A stretch of 18,200 nucleotides of DNA from Alkalihalobacillus alcalophilus ATCC 27647 = CGMCC 1.3604 (GCF_000292245.2 NZ_ALPT02000078.1:1-18200), one strand, 5' to 3'; shown: positions 7,281-16,182, counted from the first letter of the stretch. Program-made: numbers and translations. The notes: a model not told the origin generated them from the sequence alone.

Positions 7281-7351
7281 CGTCCGGTATCTATTTTCAC
7301 AGATTATTGTTGAAAAATTATAATTTTTTATTAGAAAGGATGAACAATTCT

Positions 7352-8248
7352 ATGAGTCAAGAAGTGAATACACCTTCTACTTCTAGCCCACCTCCTGTTA
7401 ATCCGAGATTAGAGAGCTGGAAAACCTTCTTTAAGAAGTTACGTAAAAATAAAGCCGCGATGTTTGGTGGTATTTTGATTCTATTCTTCATAATTGTCGC
7501 AATCATCGGACCATATATCACTCCCTATTCACCAAACCAAGTGAATTATTCGATGAAACTAGCTCCACCATCAGCCGATCATTGGTTTGGTACGGACCAT
7601 CATGGACGAGATATTTTTAGCCGTATTATTCACGGTATGAAAATTACTTTATCGATTGGCTTTGTATCCGTCTTTGCAAGTGCAATTATCGGGACAATTA
7701 TTGGGATTATTTCTGGTTATTATGGCAAAAGAACCGATGCAATTATTATGCGTATCATGGACGTATTACTTGCGTTTCCAGGTATTCTATTAGCTTTAGC
7801 GATTGTTTCTGTACTAGGACCAAGCATTGAAAATGTCATTATTGCCGTAGCTATTTTCTCTATTCCAGTATTTGCCCGGATTGTTCGAGGTTCCACACTT
7901 TCAGTAAGAAAACTGGAATATATCGATGCTGTTAAAGCATTAGGAGCAAGTGATTTCAGAATTATCTTTAAACATATTTTACCAAATGTTACATCACCTT
8001 TAATCGTACAAACCACGTTAAGTATTGCGACTGCTATTTTAACGGCAAGTGGTCTATCTTTTATCGGCTTAGGTGCACAACCACCTTCTCCTGAATGGGG
8101 AGCGATGTTAAGTGATGGAAGAAGTTATTTATATCAAGCAGGTCATGTTGCACTTTTCCCAGGTATGATGATTGTTATTGTCGTTCTTGCCTTTAATATC
8201 TTCGGTGATGGATTAAGGGATGCACTTGATCCAAAAATGAAAGCATAG
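7352..8248 (+). CDS. Peptide-type ABC transporter permease, DppC/OppC-like
   Basis: This inner-membrane permease of the binding-protein-dependent family has 298 residues from the chosen start. An OppC_N-type leader with a first membrane helix at about 35-56 is followed by the conserved YSPNQVNYSMKLAPPSADHWFGTDHHGRD-type stretch, which is diagnostic for the C-type subunit. About five further helices follow. The EAA loop that contacts the ATPases includes DAVKALGAS. The chosen start is ATG 7352-7354, with an AAAGGA ribosome binding site 10-11 nt upstream. A TTG at 7307 and an ATG at 7340 are open in frame but poorly placed. It heads a four-gene operon. The C-type permease preceding the B-type is the reverse of the common dppB-dppC order. 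Confidence 0.93.
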   Translation: MSQEVNTPSTSSPPPVNPRLESWKTFFKKLRKNKAAMFGGILILFFIIVAIIGPYITPYSPNQVNYSMKLAPPSADHWFGTDHHGRDIFSRIIHGMKITLSIGFVSVFASAIIGTIIGIISGYYGKRTDAIIMRIMDVLLAFPGILLALAIVSVLGPSIENVIIAVAIFSIPVFARIVRGSTLSVRKLEYIDAVKALGASDFRIIFKHILPNVTSPLIVQTTLSIATAILTASGLSFIGLGAQPPSPEWGAMLSDGRSYLYQAGHVALFPGMMIVIVVLAFNIFGDGLRDALDPKMKA

Positions 8249-8263
8249 AAAGGAGGAGCTATT

Positions 8264-9184
8264 TTGATTAAATTTATCATACGTCGACTCATTCAAACGA
8301 TCCCAGTCCTCATTGGGGTATCTATTGTAGTTTTTGGTTTAATGTTCCTTATTCCAGGTGACCCAGCCCAAATTATTGCTGGTGAAAGTGCTTCACAACA
8401 ACAAATTGAACAAATGCGTGAGCGCTTAGGGTTAAATGATCCTATTCCTGTTCAATATTGGAATTTCATTAGCAACGCGGTTCAAGGAGATTTAGGAAGC
8501 TCTATTCGAAGTGGTCGTGATGTTACGAGTGAAATTATGCTACGCTTTTGGACCACAGTAGAGCTAGCGTTATATAGTACGATTTTAAGTGTATTTTTAG
8601 GATTAATTGCTGGAGTTATTTCAGCTACTAGACATAATACGTATATCGATTCAGGGATTATGCTAGTTGCCCTTTTAGGATTATCGATGCCAAACTTCTG
8701 GCTCGGTCTCATGTTAATTAAATACTTTGCCGTAGACTTTGGGATGTTCTCAGCTTCTGGGTGGGGTGAGTTTAGACAAATGGTCTTACCTGTTATTACT
8801 CTCGGTACATCTGGTGCTGCGGTAATCGCAAGGATGACACGTTCAAGTATGTTAGAAGTAATTGGACAAGACTACATTCGAACAGCCCGTGCAAAAGGGG
8901 TAAAAGAACAAATTGTTATTTATCGACACGCTTTAAAGAACGCATTAATTCCAGTTGTAACCGTTGTTGGTTTATCATTTGGTTCCCTATTAGGTGGAAC
9001 GGTTATTACGGAACAAGTTTTTGCCATCAATGGTATGGGACGCTTAATGATTGATGCCATCTTAGCTAGGGATTTCCCTATCGTTCAAGGAACCGTTCTT
9101 GTCGTTTCATTACTCTTTGTCCTTGTAAACTTACTTGTTGATATTGCCTATCGAATGCTAAATAAACGTATTGATTTAGATTGA
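8264..9184 (+). CDS. Peptide-type ABC transporter permease, DppB/OppB-like
   Basis: This is the second permease subunit (306 residues). It has the typical B-type opening: a first helix at about 9-30 ending in FLIPGDPA, then the extracytoplasmic segment LGLNDPIPVQYWNFISN. Four or five more helices lie at about 100-120, 130-155, 172-190, 229-250 and 275-296. The EAA loop ARAKGVKEQIVIYRHALKN lies around 208-226. With the DppC-like subunit it forms the transmembrane channel. The start is TTG at 8264-8266, supported by an AAAGGAGG ribosome binding site 7 nt upstream. The gap to the preceding gene is only 15 nt, so the two are cotranscribed and probably translated in step. Confidence 0.93.
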   Translation: MIKFIIRRLIQTIPVLIGVSIVVFGLMFLIPGDPAQIIAGESASQQQIEQMRERLGLNDPIPVQYWNFISNAVQGDLGSSIRSGRDVTSEIMLRFWTTVELALYSTILSVFLGLIAGVISATRHNTYIDSGIMLVALLGLSMPNFWLGLMLIKYFAVDFGMFSASGWGEFRQMVLPVITLGTSGAAVIARMTRSSMLEVIGQDYIRTARAKGVKEQIVIYRHALKNALIPVVTVVGLSFGSLLGGTVITEQVFAINGMGRLMIDAILARDFPIVQGTVLVVSLLFVLVNLLVDIAYRMLNKRIDLD

Positions 9185-9211
9185 TTTCTTTGATGAAAGG
9201 GAGTGAATTCA

Positions 9212-10237
9212 ATGAGCACAAACAGCGAGACAATTCTTGATGTCAGAAACCTACAAACATCTTTCTTTACAAGTGAATTAGAAGTAAAAGCAGTTGATGG
9301 TGTTTCTTTTAAAGTTCCAAAGGGAAAAACAATCGGAATCGTTGGTGAATCTGGTTCTGGAAAAAGTATTACATCATTATCGATTTTACGTTTAATTCAA
9401 AACCCAGGAAAAGTCGTTGGTGGAGAAGTTCTCTTTAATGGTGAAAATATCTTAGAAAAATCAGAAGCTCAAATGAGAAAAATTCGCGGAAATGATATCT
9501 CGATGATTTTCCAAGAACCAATGACATCGTTAAATCCAGTTTACACAGTTGGCCAACAAATTGGCGAAGCTTTTCAAATTCACGAAAAGCTCGGTAAAAA
9601 AGAAGCGATAAAAAAATCAATTGATATGTTGAAACTTGTCGGAATTCCTTCCCCAGAAAAACGTGTCCACCAATATCCATTTGAATTATCTGGTGGAATG
9701 CGTCAACGTGTCATGATTGCAATGGCCCTAGCCTGTAACCCGAAGCTGTTGATTGCAGATGAACCAACAACAGCTTTAGATGTAACGATTCAAGCTCAGA
9801 TTCTTGAATTAATGAAAGATTTACAAGACCGTCTGGGAATGTCGATTATTATGATTACCCATGACCTAGGTGTTGTAGCCGAAACATGTGATTATGTAGC
9901 GGTTATGTATTGCGGAAAAGTCGTTGAATATGCTTCTGTAAAAGACTTATTTAACAACCCGAGACATCCTTATACAGTAGGGCTTCTTAATTCCTTACCA
10001 CGACATGATGAAGATGTAGAAGGCGAGTTAGAAATCATTCCTGGTTCTGTACCAAGTCCCGCTGAAATGCCAACAGGTTGTCGTTTTGCTCCACGCTGTG
10101 CTTATGCAAGTGATATTTGTAAAGAGCTTCCGCAACTTGAAGAAGACGAAAATGGAAATCAAATTCGCTGTTGGATTTACTCAGAAGAGTGGGATGGCGA
10201 CCCGGAGGTAAACGTCTATGAAAAAAGAACTACTTAA
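9212..10237 (+). CDS. Peptide-type ABC transporter ATP-binding protein, DppD/OppD-like
   Basis: This is one of two cytoplasmic ATPases that power the importer (341 residues). Walker A GESGSGKS is at 45-52, the Q-loop region holds IFQEPMTSLNP, the ABC signature is LSGGMRQRV, and Walker B LLIADEPTTALD is followed by the His of MITHDLGVV. The C-terminal oligopeptide-transporter extension ends in the Cys motif CRFAPRCAYASDIC. I chose ATG 9212-9214, with an AAAGGGAG ribosome binding site about 8 nt upstream. A GTG at 9203 is in frame but overlaps that site. The 3' end overlaps the next gene by 20 nt, which implies translational coupling. OppD-type assignment rests on its paired partner and the D-type DEPTTALD Walker B. 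Confidence 0.94.
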   Translation: MSTNSETILDVRNLQTSFFTSELEVKAVDGVSFKVPKGKTIGIVGESGSGKSITSLSILRLIQNPGKVVGGEVLFNGENILEKSEAQMRKIRGNDISMIFQEPMTSLNPVYTVGQQIGEAFQIHEKLGKKEAIKKSIDMLKLVGIPSPEKRVHQYPFELSGGMRQRVMIAMALACNPKLLIADEPTTALDVTIQAQILELMKDLQDRLGMSIIMITHDLGVVAETCDYVAVMYCGKVVEYASVKDLFNNPRHPYTVGLLNSLPRHDEDVEGELEIIPGSVPSPAEMPTGCRFAPRCAYASDICKELPQLEEDENGNQIRCWIYSEEWDGDPEVNVYEKRTT

Positions 10238-11231
10238 AGTCGAAAATTTAAAACAGTATTTCCCAATTAAAGGCGGCCTTCTTGGACGTACTGTTAATCA
10301 TGTAAAAGCAGTTGATGATATTTCCTTTACCATTTATGAAGGCGAGACAGTATCGATCGTTGGAGAATCCGGTTGTGGTAAGTCAACAACTGGACGAGCT
10401 ATCCTTCGTTTAGACGAACCTACTGCTGGAAAAGTGGAGTTTGATGGCGAAGATTTACTTTCATTAAATAAAAGTGAAATGCGTAAGAAAAGAAAAGACT
10501 TACAAATCATTTTCCAAGATCCTTACGCTTCCATTAACCCTCGTCAAACGGTTAGACAAGTGTTAGAAGAAGCCATGATTATTCAAAAAGTATTACCTAA
10601 AGATAAACGTGGTGACCGTATTCGTGAGTTAATGGCAACCGTTGGACTTGGTGCTCACCAAATCGACCGTTTCCCTCATGAATTTAGTGGCGGACAACGT
10701 CAACGTGTCGGAATTGCTCGTGCCTTGACAGTTGATCCAAAGCTAATCATTTGTGATGAAGCCGTCTCGGCTCTTGATGTTTCGATTCAAGCTCAAGTGA
10801 TTAACTTATTAAAAAGATTACAACGTGAGTTCCAATTAACTTATTTGTTTATCTCACATGACCTTGGTGTCGTTCGTCATATTTCAGATCGAGTTATCGT
10901 TATGTATCTTGGTCGAATTGTTGAAATTGCGGACAAGAAGTCTTTATTTACAAACCCGCAGCATCCATATACAAAAGCTTTATTATCAGCAATTCCGTCA
11001 ACAGACCCGGAAAAGAAAAAAGATCGAATTATTTTACAAGGTGATGTTCCTTCACCGATTAATCCACCTACAGGCTGTCGTTTTCATACTCGTTGTCCAT
11101 TTGCAACTGAAAAATGTAAAACAGACACACCTGAGTTACGGACAACAGACTTCATGAAAGAAGGCCATCAATCTGCCTGTCACTATATGGAGGAAATCAA
11201 AGCTGGAACGAGAGAACCTAATTACGTATAA
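10218..11231 (+). CDS. Peptide-type ABC transporter ATP-binding protein, DppF/OppF-like
   Basis: This is the second ATPase (337 residues). The N-terminus has the F-type LKQYFPIKGGLLGRTVNHVKAVD. Walker A GESGCGKS is at 49-56, followed by IIFQDPYASINPRQTV, the ABC signature FSGGQRQRV, Walker B IICDEAVSALDVS and the switch His in FISHDLGVV. The C-terminal motif GCRFHTRCPFATEKC matches the oligopeptide family. A GGAGGT ribosome binding site lies inside the end of the preceding gene, and the coding regions overlap by 20 nt (10218-10237). A terminator follows directly. It completes an importer of two permeases and two ATPases that would serve the divergent lipoprotein. No regulator gene is in the block. 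Confidence 0.94.
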   Translation: MKKELLKVENLKQYFPIKGGLLGRTVNHVKAVDDISFTIYEGETVSIVGESGCGKSTTGRAILRLDEPTAGKVEFDGEDLLSLNKSEMRKKRKDLQIIFQDPYASINPRQTVRQVLEEAMIIQKVLPKDKRGDRIRELMATVGLGAHQIDRFPHEFSGGQRQRVGIARALTVDPKLIICDEAVSALDVSIQAQVINLLKRLQREFQLTYLFISHDLGVVRHISDRVIVMYLGRIVEIADKKSLFTNPQHPYTKALLSAIPSTDPEKKKDRIILQGDVPSPINPPTGCRFHTRCPFATEKCKTDTPELRTTDFMKEGHQSACHYMEEIKAGTREPNYV

Positions 11232-11237
11232 CATTTC

Positions 11238-11280
11238 AAACTGTCTTATTAAGACCATTCTTAATAGGGCAGTTTTTATT
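11238..11280 (+). terminator. Intrinsic terminator of the importer operon
   Basis: AAACTG plus TATTAAG on the left pair with CTTAATA plus CAGTTT on the right (two small internal mismatches), closed by an ACCATT loop and followed by TTTATT. It begins 7 nt after the last ATPase stop codon. Confidence 0.82.
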
Positions 11281-11299
11281 TCCCAAAAAATAAGTCCCC

Positions 11300-11335
11300 T
11301 CTAAAACTAAAACGAGCAAGGTTCCCCTTACTCGT
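11300..11335 (-). terminator. Intrinsic terminator of serS
   Basis: On the minus strand, ACGAGTAAGG (11326-11335) pairs with 11312-11321 (one mismatch) over a 4-nt loop, followed by TTTAGTTTT. It lies 14 nt beyond the serS stop codon and faces the importer terminator. Confidence 0.8.
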
Positions 11336-11349
11336 CTTTGGCCTAACAC

Positions 11350-12627
11350 TTATTTTGTAATAACTTCTTTATATCCCATATACGGTCTTAATACTTCTGG
11401 AACAACAACAGAACCATCTTCCTGCTGATAATTCTCTAAAATAGCAGCAACTGTACGGCCAACGGCTAAACCTGAACCATTTAACGTATGAACAAACTCA
11501 GGCTTGCCTTTTGCTTCACGTCTAAATTTAATGTTTGCACGTCTTGCTTGGAAATCTTCAAAGTTACTGCAAGATGAAATTTCCTTATACTCCCCGTAGC
11601 TCGGTAACCATACTTCAATATCATATTTTTTAGCTGCCGTAAAACCTAAGTCAGCACTACACATGCTTAAAACACGATATGGTAAACCTAGTAACTGTAA
11701 AACCTTCTCAGCATGAGAGGTTAACAACTCTAATTGCTCATAAGATTCTTCAGGTTTAACAAAACGAACAAGCTCTACTTTGTTAAACTGGTGCTGTCGA
11801 ATTAATCCACGTGTATCACGCCCAGCAGAGCCTGCTTCAGAACGGAAACAAGCACTGTAAGCTGTATATCCCATTGGTAACTGCTCCACATTTAAAATCT
11901 CATCACGGTGCATATTCGTTACAGGAACCTCTGCAGTTGGAATTAAGAAATAATCTTCTTCTCTAATTTTAAAAGCATCCTCTTCAAACTTTGGCAATTG
12001 GCCTGTTCCTGTCATACTTGTACGATTGACCAAATATGGTGGTAGCAACTCCTCATATCCATGCTCATCTTGATGTAAATCCATCATGAAGTTAATTAAA
12101 GCACGCTCTAGCCTTGCCCCGACTCCTTTATAAAAGGTAAAACGGCTTCCTGTTACTTTAGCGGCACGTTCAAAATCGGCTAACTTTAAATCAGTCGCAA
12201 TATCCCAATGAGCTTTTGCTTCAAATGAAAATTGTGGAACATCCTTCCACTTCCGAATTTCAACATTATCATCTTCTGTTTCACCAATCGGAACACTATC
12301 ATGTGGAGCATTCGGAATCGTTAATAATAAGTGCTCCAATTGTCCTTCAACTGCTCGTAATTCTTCATCTAATCCTTTTACTCGCTCAGATACTTCCCGC
12401 ATTTCTTTTATTAAATGATCCGCGTCTTCTTTGGCACGCTTTAATTTTGCAACCTCTTCTGATACTTCATTACGACGGCTTTTTAACTGTTCAACTTCTA
12501 CAATTAAAGCACGGCGCTTCTCATCTAATTCTTCAAATTGATCAAGTCCAGAAATATCTTCCCCTCTTGTTTGAAGCTTTTCTTTTATTCCAACAAAATC
12601 ATTTCTCAATCTTTTAATATCTAACAT
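11350..12627 (-). CDS. serS: Serine--tRNA ligase
   Basis: SerS charges tRNA-Ser with serine. At 425 residues it is the normal bacterial length. The N-terminal antiparallel coiled-coil arm (about 27-105) binds the long variable arm of tRNA-Ser. The class II catalytic core has motif 1 around GARLERALINF (170-180), the serine-binding TAEVP (231-235), motif 2 with FRSEAGSAGRDTRGL (261-275) and motif 3 GLAVGRTVAAILE (386-398). ATG 12625-12627 is preceded by AAAGGAGG at good spacing. Expression is controlled by the T-box leader immediately upstream. In B. subtilis pdxS-pdxT lie between dacA and serS. Here serS follows dacA directly with its own promoter. Confidence 0.97.
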   Translation of the reverse strand: MLDIKRLRNDFVGIKEKLQTRGEDISGLDQFEELDEKRRALIVEVEQLKSRRNEVSEEVAKLKRAKEDADHLIKEMREVSERVKGLDEELRAVEGQLEHLLLTIPNAPHDSVPIGETEDDNVEIRKWKDVPQFSFEAKAHWDIATDLKLADFERAAKVTGSRFTFYKGVGARLERALINFMMDLHQDEHGYEELLPPYLVNRTSMTGTGQLPKFEEDAFKIREEDYFLIPTAEVPVTNMHRDEILNVEQLPMGYTAYSACFRSEAGSAGRDTRGLIRQHQFNKVELVRFVKPEESYEQLELLTSHAEKVLQLLGLPYRVLSMCSADLGFTAAKKYDIEVWLPSYGEYKEISSCSNFEDFQARRANIKFRREAKGKPEFVHTLNGSGLAVGRTVAAILENYQQEDGSVVVPEVLRPYMGYKEVITK

Positions 12628-12705
12628 CTCTTATATCCTCCTTTTAATTGATTTTTTATTTTGTGAAAGACACGATTTAAAAATAAAAAACGTTTCATGA
12701 TAAAC

Positions 12706-12985
12706 GAAAAAAACCTTCTTCTAATTAAAGAAGAAGGGACGAGCTTACACCCGCGTTGCCACCCAAATTGCATTCCAAATAAATTAAAATGCCAGCTTAA
12801 GTCTTGATAACGGATAAACCGAACTGGTTTTAGTTACATTCAACCTTCCACCAGCTTACTCCAGGATGGATTCCAAAGATTTTTTGATCGGTTCACAGCA
12901 ACCACCGACTCTCTGAGCAAAACAATCTTTGTACTAATTCCTATCAACGTTTTTTCATATAAATGAAATCATTTTTTAAAACCTT
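12706..12985 (-). promoter_or_regulatory. Serine T-box riboswitch of serS
   Basis: On the minus strand the leader contains the Stem I elements CAGAGAGTCGG, GGTTGCTGTGAACCG and GGAATCCATCC. The specifier is TCC (12868-12870), a serine codon. The T-box antiterminator core is GGGTGGCAACGCGG (around 12752-12765). Its TGGC (12758-12761) is complementary to GCCA, the 3' end of a tRNA-Ser with discriminator G, as seen in the tRNA-Ser of this window. The competing terminator follows: arms 12729-12737 and 12714-12722 plus seven U. Uncharged tRNA-Ser(GGA) should stabilise the antiterminator and turn serS on. Confidence 0.93.
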
Positions 12986-12991
12986 ATTAAG

Positions 12992-13020
12992 ATAGTAATG
13001 CAGACTAGAACAAATGTCAA
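12992..13020 (-). promoter_or_regulatory. Promoter of the serS T-box transcript
   Basis: On the minus strand there is a consensus -35 TTGACA (13015-13020), a 17-nt spacer and a -10 TACTAT (12992-12997). The transcript would start near 12985, just before Stem I. Confidence 0.75.
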
Positions 13021-13133
13021 TTCATGTTAATAACCAATTTTCCTCTTTAATAGGAACTAGTTTAACCAAAGGCCATCCATCTAATACTGCACAGCTCGCT
13101 TCAAATCATCTTAATAGGTTGCAGTATGTCACC
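13021..13133. other. Short dacA-serS intergenic stretch, no gene
   Basis: In B. subtilis pdxS and pdxT occupy this position; here nothing of them is visible. An 8-bp inverted repeat, ATACTGCA (13084-13091) with TGCAGTAT (13120-13127), lies 7 nt after the dacA stop codon but has a 28-nt loop and no U run. It is at best a weak or decayed terminator. Confidence 0.4.
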
Positions 13134-14471
13134 TTAGCTTAACCAGCCTTGAACCATATCAACAGCTGAGTTCCAGATTCCTGAGAAAAATCCACCGATA
13201 CTTCTCATCATCATTGAGAACCATCCTGCTTTTTCAACAGCTGCATCTGTTGTTACAGGAACAGAAACACTTTCATCCGCAAATAAATAGTCTTCCTCAT
13301 TCTCACCCGCATAGCTCAGTGTTAACGCTCCTACTTTTTCTCCTGCTTCAAACGGAGCAACAAGGTTATTATTTTCATTTAAATATTCAGCGTTTAAGCT
13401 TAATACAGGCTCGTACAAATCTTCCTCACCATTACGAACGATTGTTTCCAATGGCTCAGTACTTGATACTTTAACTTCCTTCTCTTTTCCTGATACAACT
13501 GGTACTAACTCTTCACCTTCTGGAATATATCCTGCTGGTGCTATTTCTGTATAACTAAAATTATTAAAGCCATAATCTAATAATTTTGCCGTCTCATTAA
13601 AACGGTCATCACGAGTCTCTGTGCGCATAACAACAGAAATTAACCGCATGTCACCACGTTTAGCTGTTCCTGTAAAGGAATTCCCTGCAGCAGACGTAAA
13701 ACCTGTCTTTAGGCCATCAATACCTTCATAATCGTGTTCCGGAACAATCGATGGTAACATCCAGTTCCAGTTTTGCATCATAATCGATTCATCTGGTCCT
13801 GCATCAAATTCTTTTTCAGGAATGCTTGCTGTATCCAATACTTCCGGATAATCACGAATTAGCGCATAAGCAAGCTGTGCAGTCGCACGTGCAGACATCA
13901 TATTTTCCGCTTCTGCATCTGTTCCTTCTGGATGATTCCCTGCAAGATCTCGATTATTTAAACCTGATGAATTCACAAACTCGAAATCCTCTAAACCGAG
14001 CTCTTCCGCTTTATTATTCATCATCTGAACAAAAGCTGTTTCTGAGCCAGCAATTAATTCAGCTAAAGCAATCGTTGATGCATTCGCAGAATAAATAGCC
14101 ACAGATTCATATAATTGTTCCACCGTATAATCGTAATCTTGACGTAATGGAACATTCGACAAACTCACTTGTAATGAAAGAGCACGAACATGATCCGAAA
14201 TCGGTACATGTTGATCCTTTGTAATCGTCCCTTCAGCTAGTGCTTCTAAAATAAGATACTCACTCATCATTTTTGTCATACTAGCAATCGGTAAAACCTT
14301 ATCTATATCTTTCTGGTATATAATTTTTCCAGATTTTGCATCGACTAAAATTGCAGTTTCAGCCTGTAAATCTAATGCAGCCTCCGCAGGTTTTGCTTGT
14401 CCAAACATCGTTACGACTAGGATTACAGCTATTAAGCCTGTAAACCAACTTCTTGTTGCCCTTTTGTTCAC
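13134..14471 (-). CDS. dacA: D-alanyl-D-alanine carboxypeptidase (PBP5, DacA)
   Basis: This low-molecular-weight penicillin-binding protein trims the terminal D-Ala from peptidoglycan pentapeptides on the outer face of the membrane. It has 445 residues. A signal peptide covers about 1-31, with cleavage near AEA|AL. The three active-site motifs are SxxK (Ser64-Met-Thr-Lys67), SxN (Ser128-Ala-Asn130) and KTG (Lys255-Thr-Gly257). A PBP5 C-terminal beta domain (about 310-410) follows. The final ~30 residues form a Trp/Phe-rich amphipathic helix that anchors the protein to the membrane. The start is GTG at 14469-14471, with GGAGGTG about 6 nt upstream. It follows guaB, but a terminator separates them. 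A weak TAAGAT -10 lies upstream. Confidence 0.97.
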   Translation of the reverse strand: MNKRATRSWFTGLIAVILVVTMFGQAKPAEAALDLQAETAILVDAKSGKIIYQKDIDKVLPIASMTKMMSEYLILEALAEGTITKDQHVPISDHVRALSLQVSLSNVPLRQDYDYTVEQLYESVAIYSANASTIALAELIAGSETAFVQMMNNKAEELGLEDFEFVNSSGLNNRDLAGNHPEGTDAEAENMMSARATAQLAYALIRDYPEVLDTASIPEKEFDAGPDESIMMQNWNWMLPSIVPEHDYEGIDGLKTGFTSAAGNSFTGTAKRGDMRLISVVMRTETRDDRFNETAKLLDYGFNNFSYTEIAPAGYIPEGEELVPVVSGKEKEVKVSSTEPLETIVRNGEEDLYEPVLSLNAEYLNENNNLVAPFEAGEKVGALTLSYAGENEEDYLFADESVSVPVTTDAAVEKAGWFSMMMRSIGGFFSGIWNSAVDMVQGWLS

Positions 14472-14523
14472 AACTACACCTCCACAAACGTTTCACATAG
14501 CTTTAATCTTACCATATCCATGC

Positions 14524-14558
14524 ATAAAAAAATAGATAGAGATCACCCTATCTATTTT
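14524..14558 (-). terminator. Intrinsic terminator of guaB
   Basis: On the minus strand, AAAATAGATAG (14548-14558) pairs perfectly with 14529-14539 over an 8-nt loop, followed by a U run. It lies between guaB and dacA, so dacA is likely transcribed separately or by readthrough. Confidence 0.82.
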
Positions 14559-14594
14559 ACAATTTATTAACTTTTCTATAGCTCATTTTTCCTT

Positions 14595-16052
14595 CTATAA
14601 AGAATAGTTAGGTGCTTCTTTTGTAATTTGAACATCATGTGGATGGCTTTCGCGTAAACCAGCCCCTGTAATTCGAATGAATTGACTATTCTCACGTAGT
14701 TCAGTTAATGTCGCAGTTCCACAATAACCCATCCCCGCTCTTAAACCACCAATTAATTGATGAATCGTATCACTTAATGGACCTTTATAAGGAATTCGTC
14801 CTTCTATCCCTTCTGGAACTAACTTTTGAGCATCTTCTTGGAAATAACGATCCTTACTTCCCTTTTCCATTGCTCCAAGAGAACCCATACCACGGTATAC
14901 TTTAAATTGACGCCCTTGGTAGATTTCTCTTTCACCAGGACTTTCAGATACACCTGCTAAAAGACTTCCTAACATAACGGCATGTCCACCAGCCGCTAAT
15001 GCTTTTGAAATATCTCCAGAGTATTTAATTCCACCATCAGCGATAATTGGAATCCCATGTTTTCGCGCTTCCGTTGCACATTCATATACTGCTGTTACTT
15101 GTGGAACTCCAATTCCAGCGACAATACGTGTCGTACAGATAGAACCAGGTCCAATCCCTACTTTCACTACGCTTGCCCCTGCTTCAATTAAATCCTTTGT
15201 CGCTTCCGCTGTGGCCACATTACCAGCGATAATCGTTAAATCAGGATACTGAGTACGTACAGCTCGTACTTTATCTAAAACCCCTTTAGAATGACCGTGA
15301 GCCGTATCGATAACAATTGCATCCACACCAGCCTCTACTAATGCCGCAATCCGTGTATCAGCATCTGCACTAACACCAATAGCTGCACCGACAACAAGTC
15401 GTCCTTGAGCATCCTTAGCCGAGTTAGGGAATTCGATAACTTTTTCAATGTCTTTAATCGTAATAAGTCCTTTTAAAATTCCATTATCATCAACTAGTGG
15501 AAGCTTTTCAATTTTGTACTGTTGTAGAATTTTTTCCGCTTCTTGAAGTGTCGTTCCTACAGAGGCAGTTACTAAATTTTCCTTTGTCATCACTTCATCA
15601 ATTCGAATTGAATAATCTTCAATAAAACGTAAATCACGATTCGTCAAGATACCTACAAGCTTTTGAGTTTCATCTACAATAGGTACACCTGAAATGCGAT
15701 ATTTCCCCATTAAATGCTCTGCATCAAAAACTTGGCGATCTGGAGTCAGATAAAATGGATTTGTTATAACACCACTTTCTGAACGTTTTACACGATCAAC
15801 ATGCTCTGCTTGCTCTTCAATCGACATATTTTTGTGAATGATTCCAAGTCCACCTTCTCGCGCAATTGCAATCGCCATTTTTGCCTCTGTTACAGTATCC
15901 ATTCCCGCGCTAATAATTGGAATATTTAATTGTAAATTATCTGATAGCTTTGTTTTAACAGAAACATCTCGAGGTAAAATTTCCGACTTCGCTGGTGTTA
16001 ACAATACATCATCAAAAGTTAAACCTTCTTTTTCAAATTTAGTCTCCCACAT
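14595..16052 (-). CDS. guaB: IMP dehydrogenase
   Basis: GuaB oxidises IMP to XMP with NAD+, the committed step of GMP synthesis. It has 485 residues, the usual length. A TIM-barrel is interrupted by a pair of CBS domains at about 95-205, which bind adenine/guanine nucleotides and tune activity. The catalytic loop GPGSICTTR (301-309) holds the nucleophile Cys306, and IADGGIKYSGDI and MLGSLLAG bind the IMP phosphate. The mobile flap follows YRGMGSLGAM. The ATG at 16050-16052 has a GGGGA ribosome binding site about 9 nt upstream. yaaC is divergent on the other side, exactly as in B. subtilis. The promoter is at 16101-16129 and the terminator at 14524-14558. Confidence 0.98.
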   Translation of the reverse strand: MWETKFEKEGLTFDDVLLTPAKSEILPRDVSVKTKLSDNLQLNIPIISAGMDTVTEAKMAIAIAREGGLGIIHKNMSIEEQAEHVDRVKRSESGVITNPFYLTPDRQVFDAEHLMGKYRISGVPIVDETQKLVGILTNRDLRFIEDYSIRIDEVMTKENLVTASVGTTLQEAEKILQQYKIEKLPLVDDNGILKGLITIKDIEKVIEFPNSAKDAQGRLVVGAAIGVSADADTRIAALVEAGVDAIVIDTAHGHSKGVLDKVRAVRTQYPDLTIIAGNVATAEATKDLIEAGASVVKVGIGPGSICTTRIVAGIGVPQVTAVYECATEARKHGIPIIADGGIKYSGDISKALAAGGHAVMLGSLLAGVSESPGEREIYQGRQFKVYRGMGSLGAMEKGSKDRYFQEDAQKLVPEGIEGRIPYKGPLSDTIHQLIGGLRAGMGYCGTATLTELRENSQFIRITGAGLRESHPHDVQITKEAPNYSL

Positions 16053-16100
16053 GATTAAATTCCCCTTCCCATACAGGTTTTTGCGTAAAATATTATTAGT

Positions 16101-16129
16101 AGCTTAACAACTGGGTAAACTACTGTCAA
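16101..16129 (-). promoter_or_regulatory. Probable guaB promoter
   Basis: On the minus strand there is a consensus -35 TTGACA (16124-16129), a 17-nt spacer and a weak -10 TAAGCT (16101-16106). It lies in the divergent guaB-yaaC intergenic region. No purine riboswitch or PurBox was recognised. Confidence 0.5.
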
Positions 16130-16182
16130 GATTAGAAAATTAATATAACTTTTCTGAATTTACTAATAAATGAGGTTTTATT

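Noticed and set aside
7307..7351. Upstream TTG start for the DppC-like permease
   Set aside because: No ribosome binding site precedes it, and the added residues are not family-like. The ATG at 7352 has AAAGGA at good distance.
11805..11820. CACGTG core as another parS
   Set aside because: The flanking bases do not match parS, and it lies in conserved serS coding sequence.
14472..14510. dacA promoter with -10 TAAGAT
   Set aside because: The -10 is acceptable but no -35 stands out, so it was left out of the feature list.
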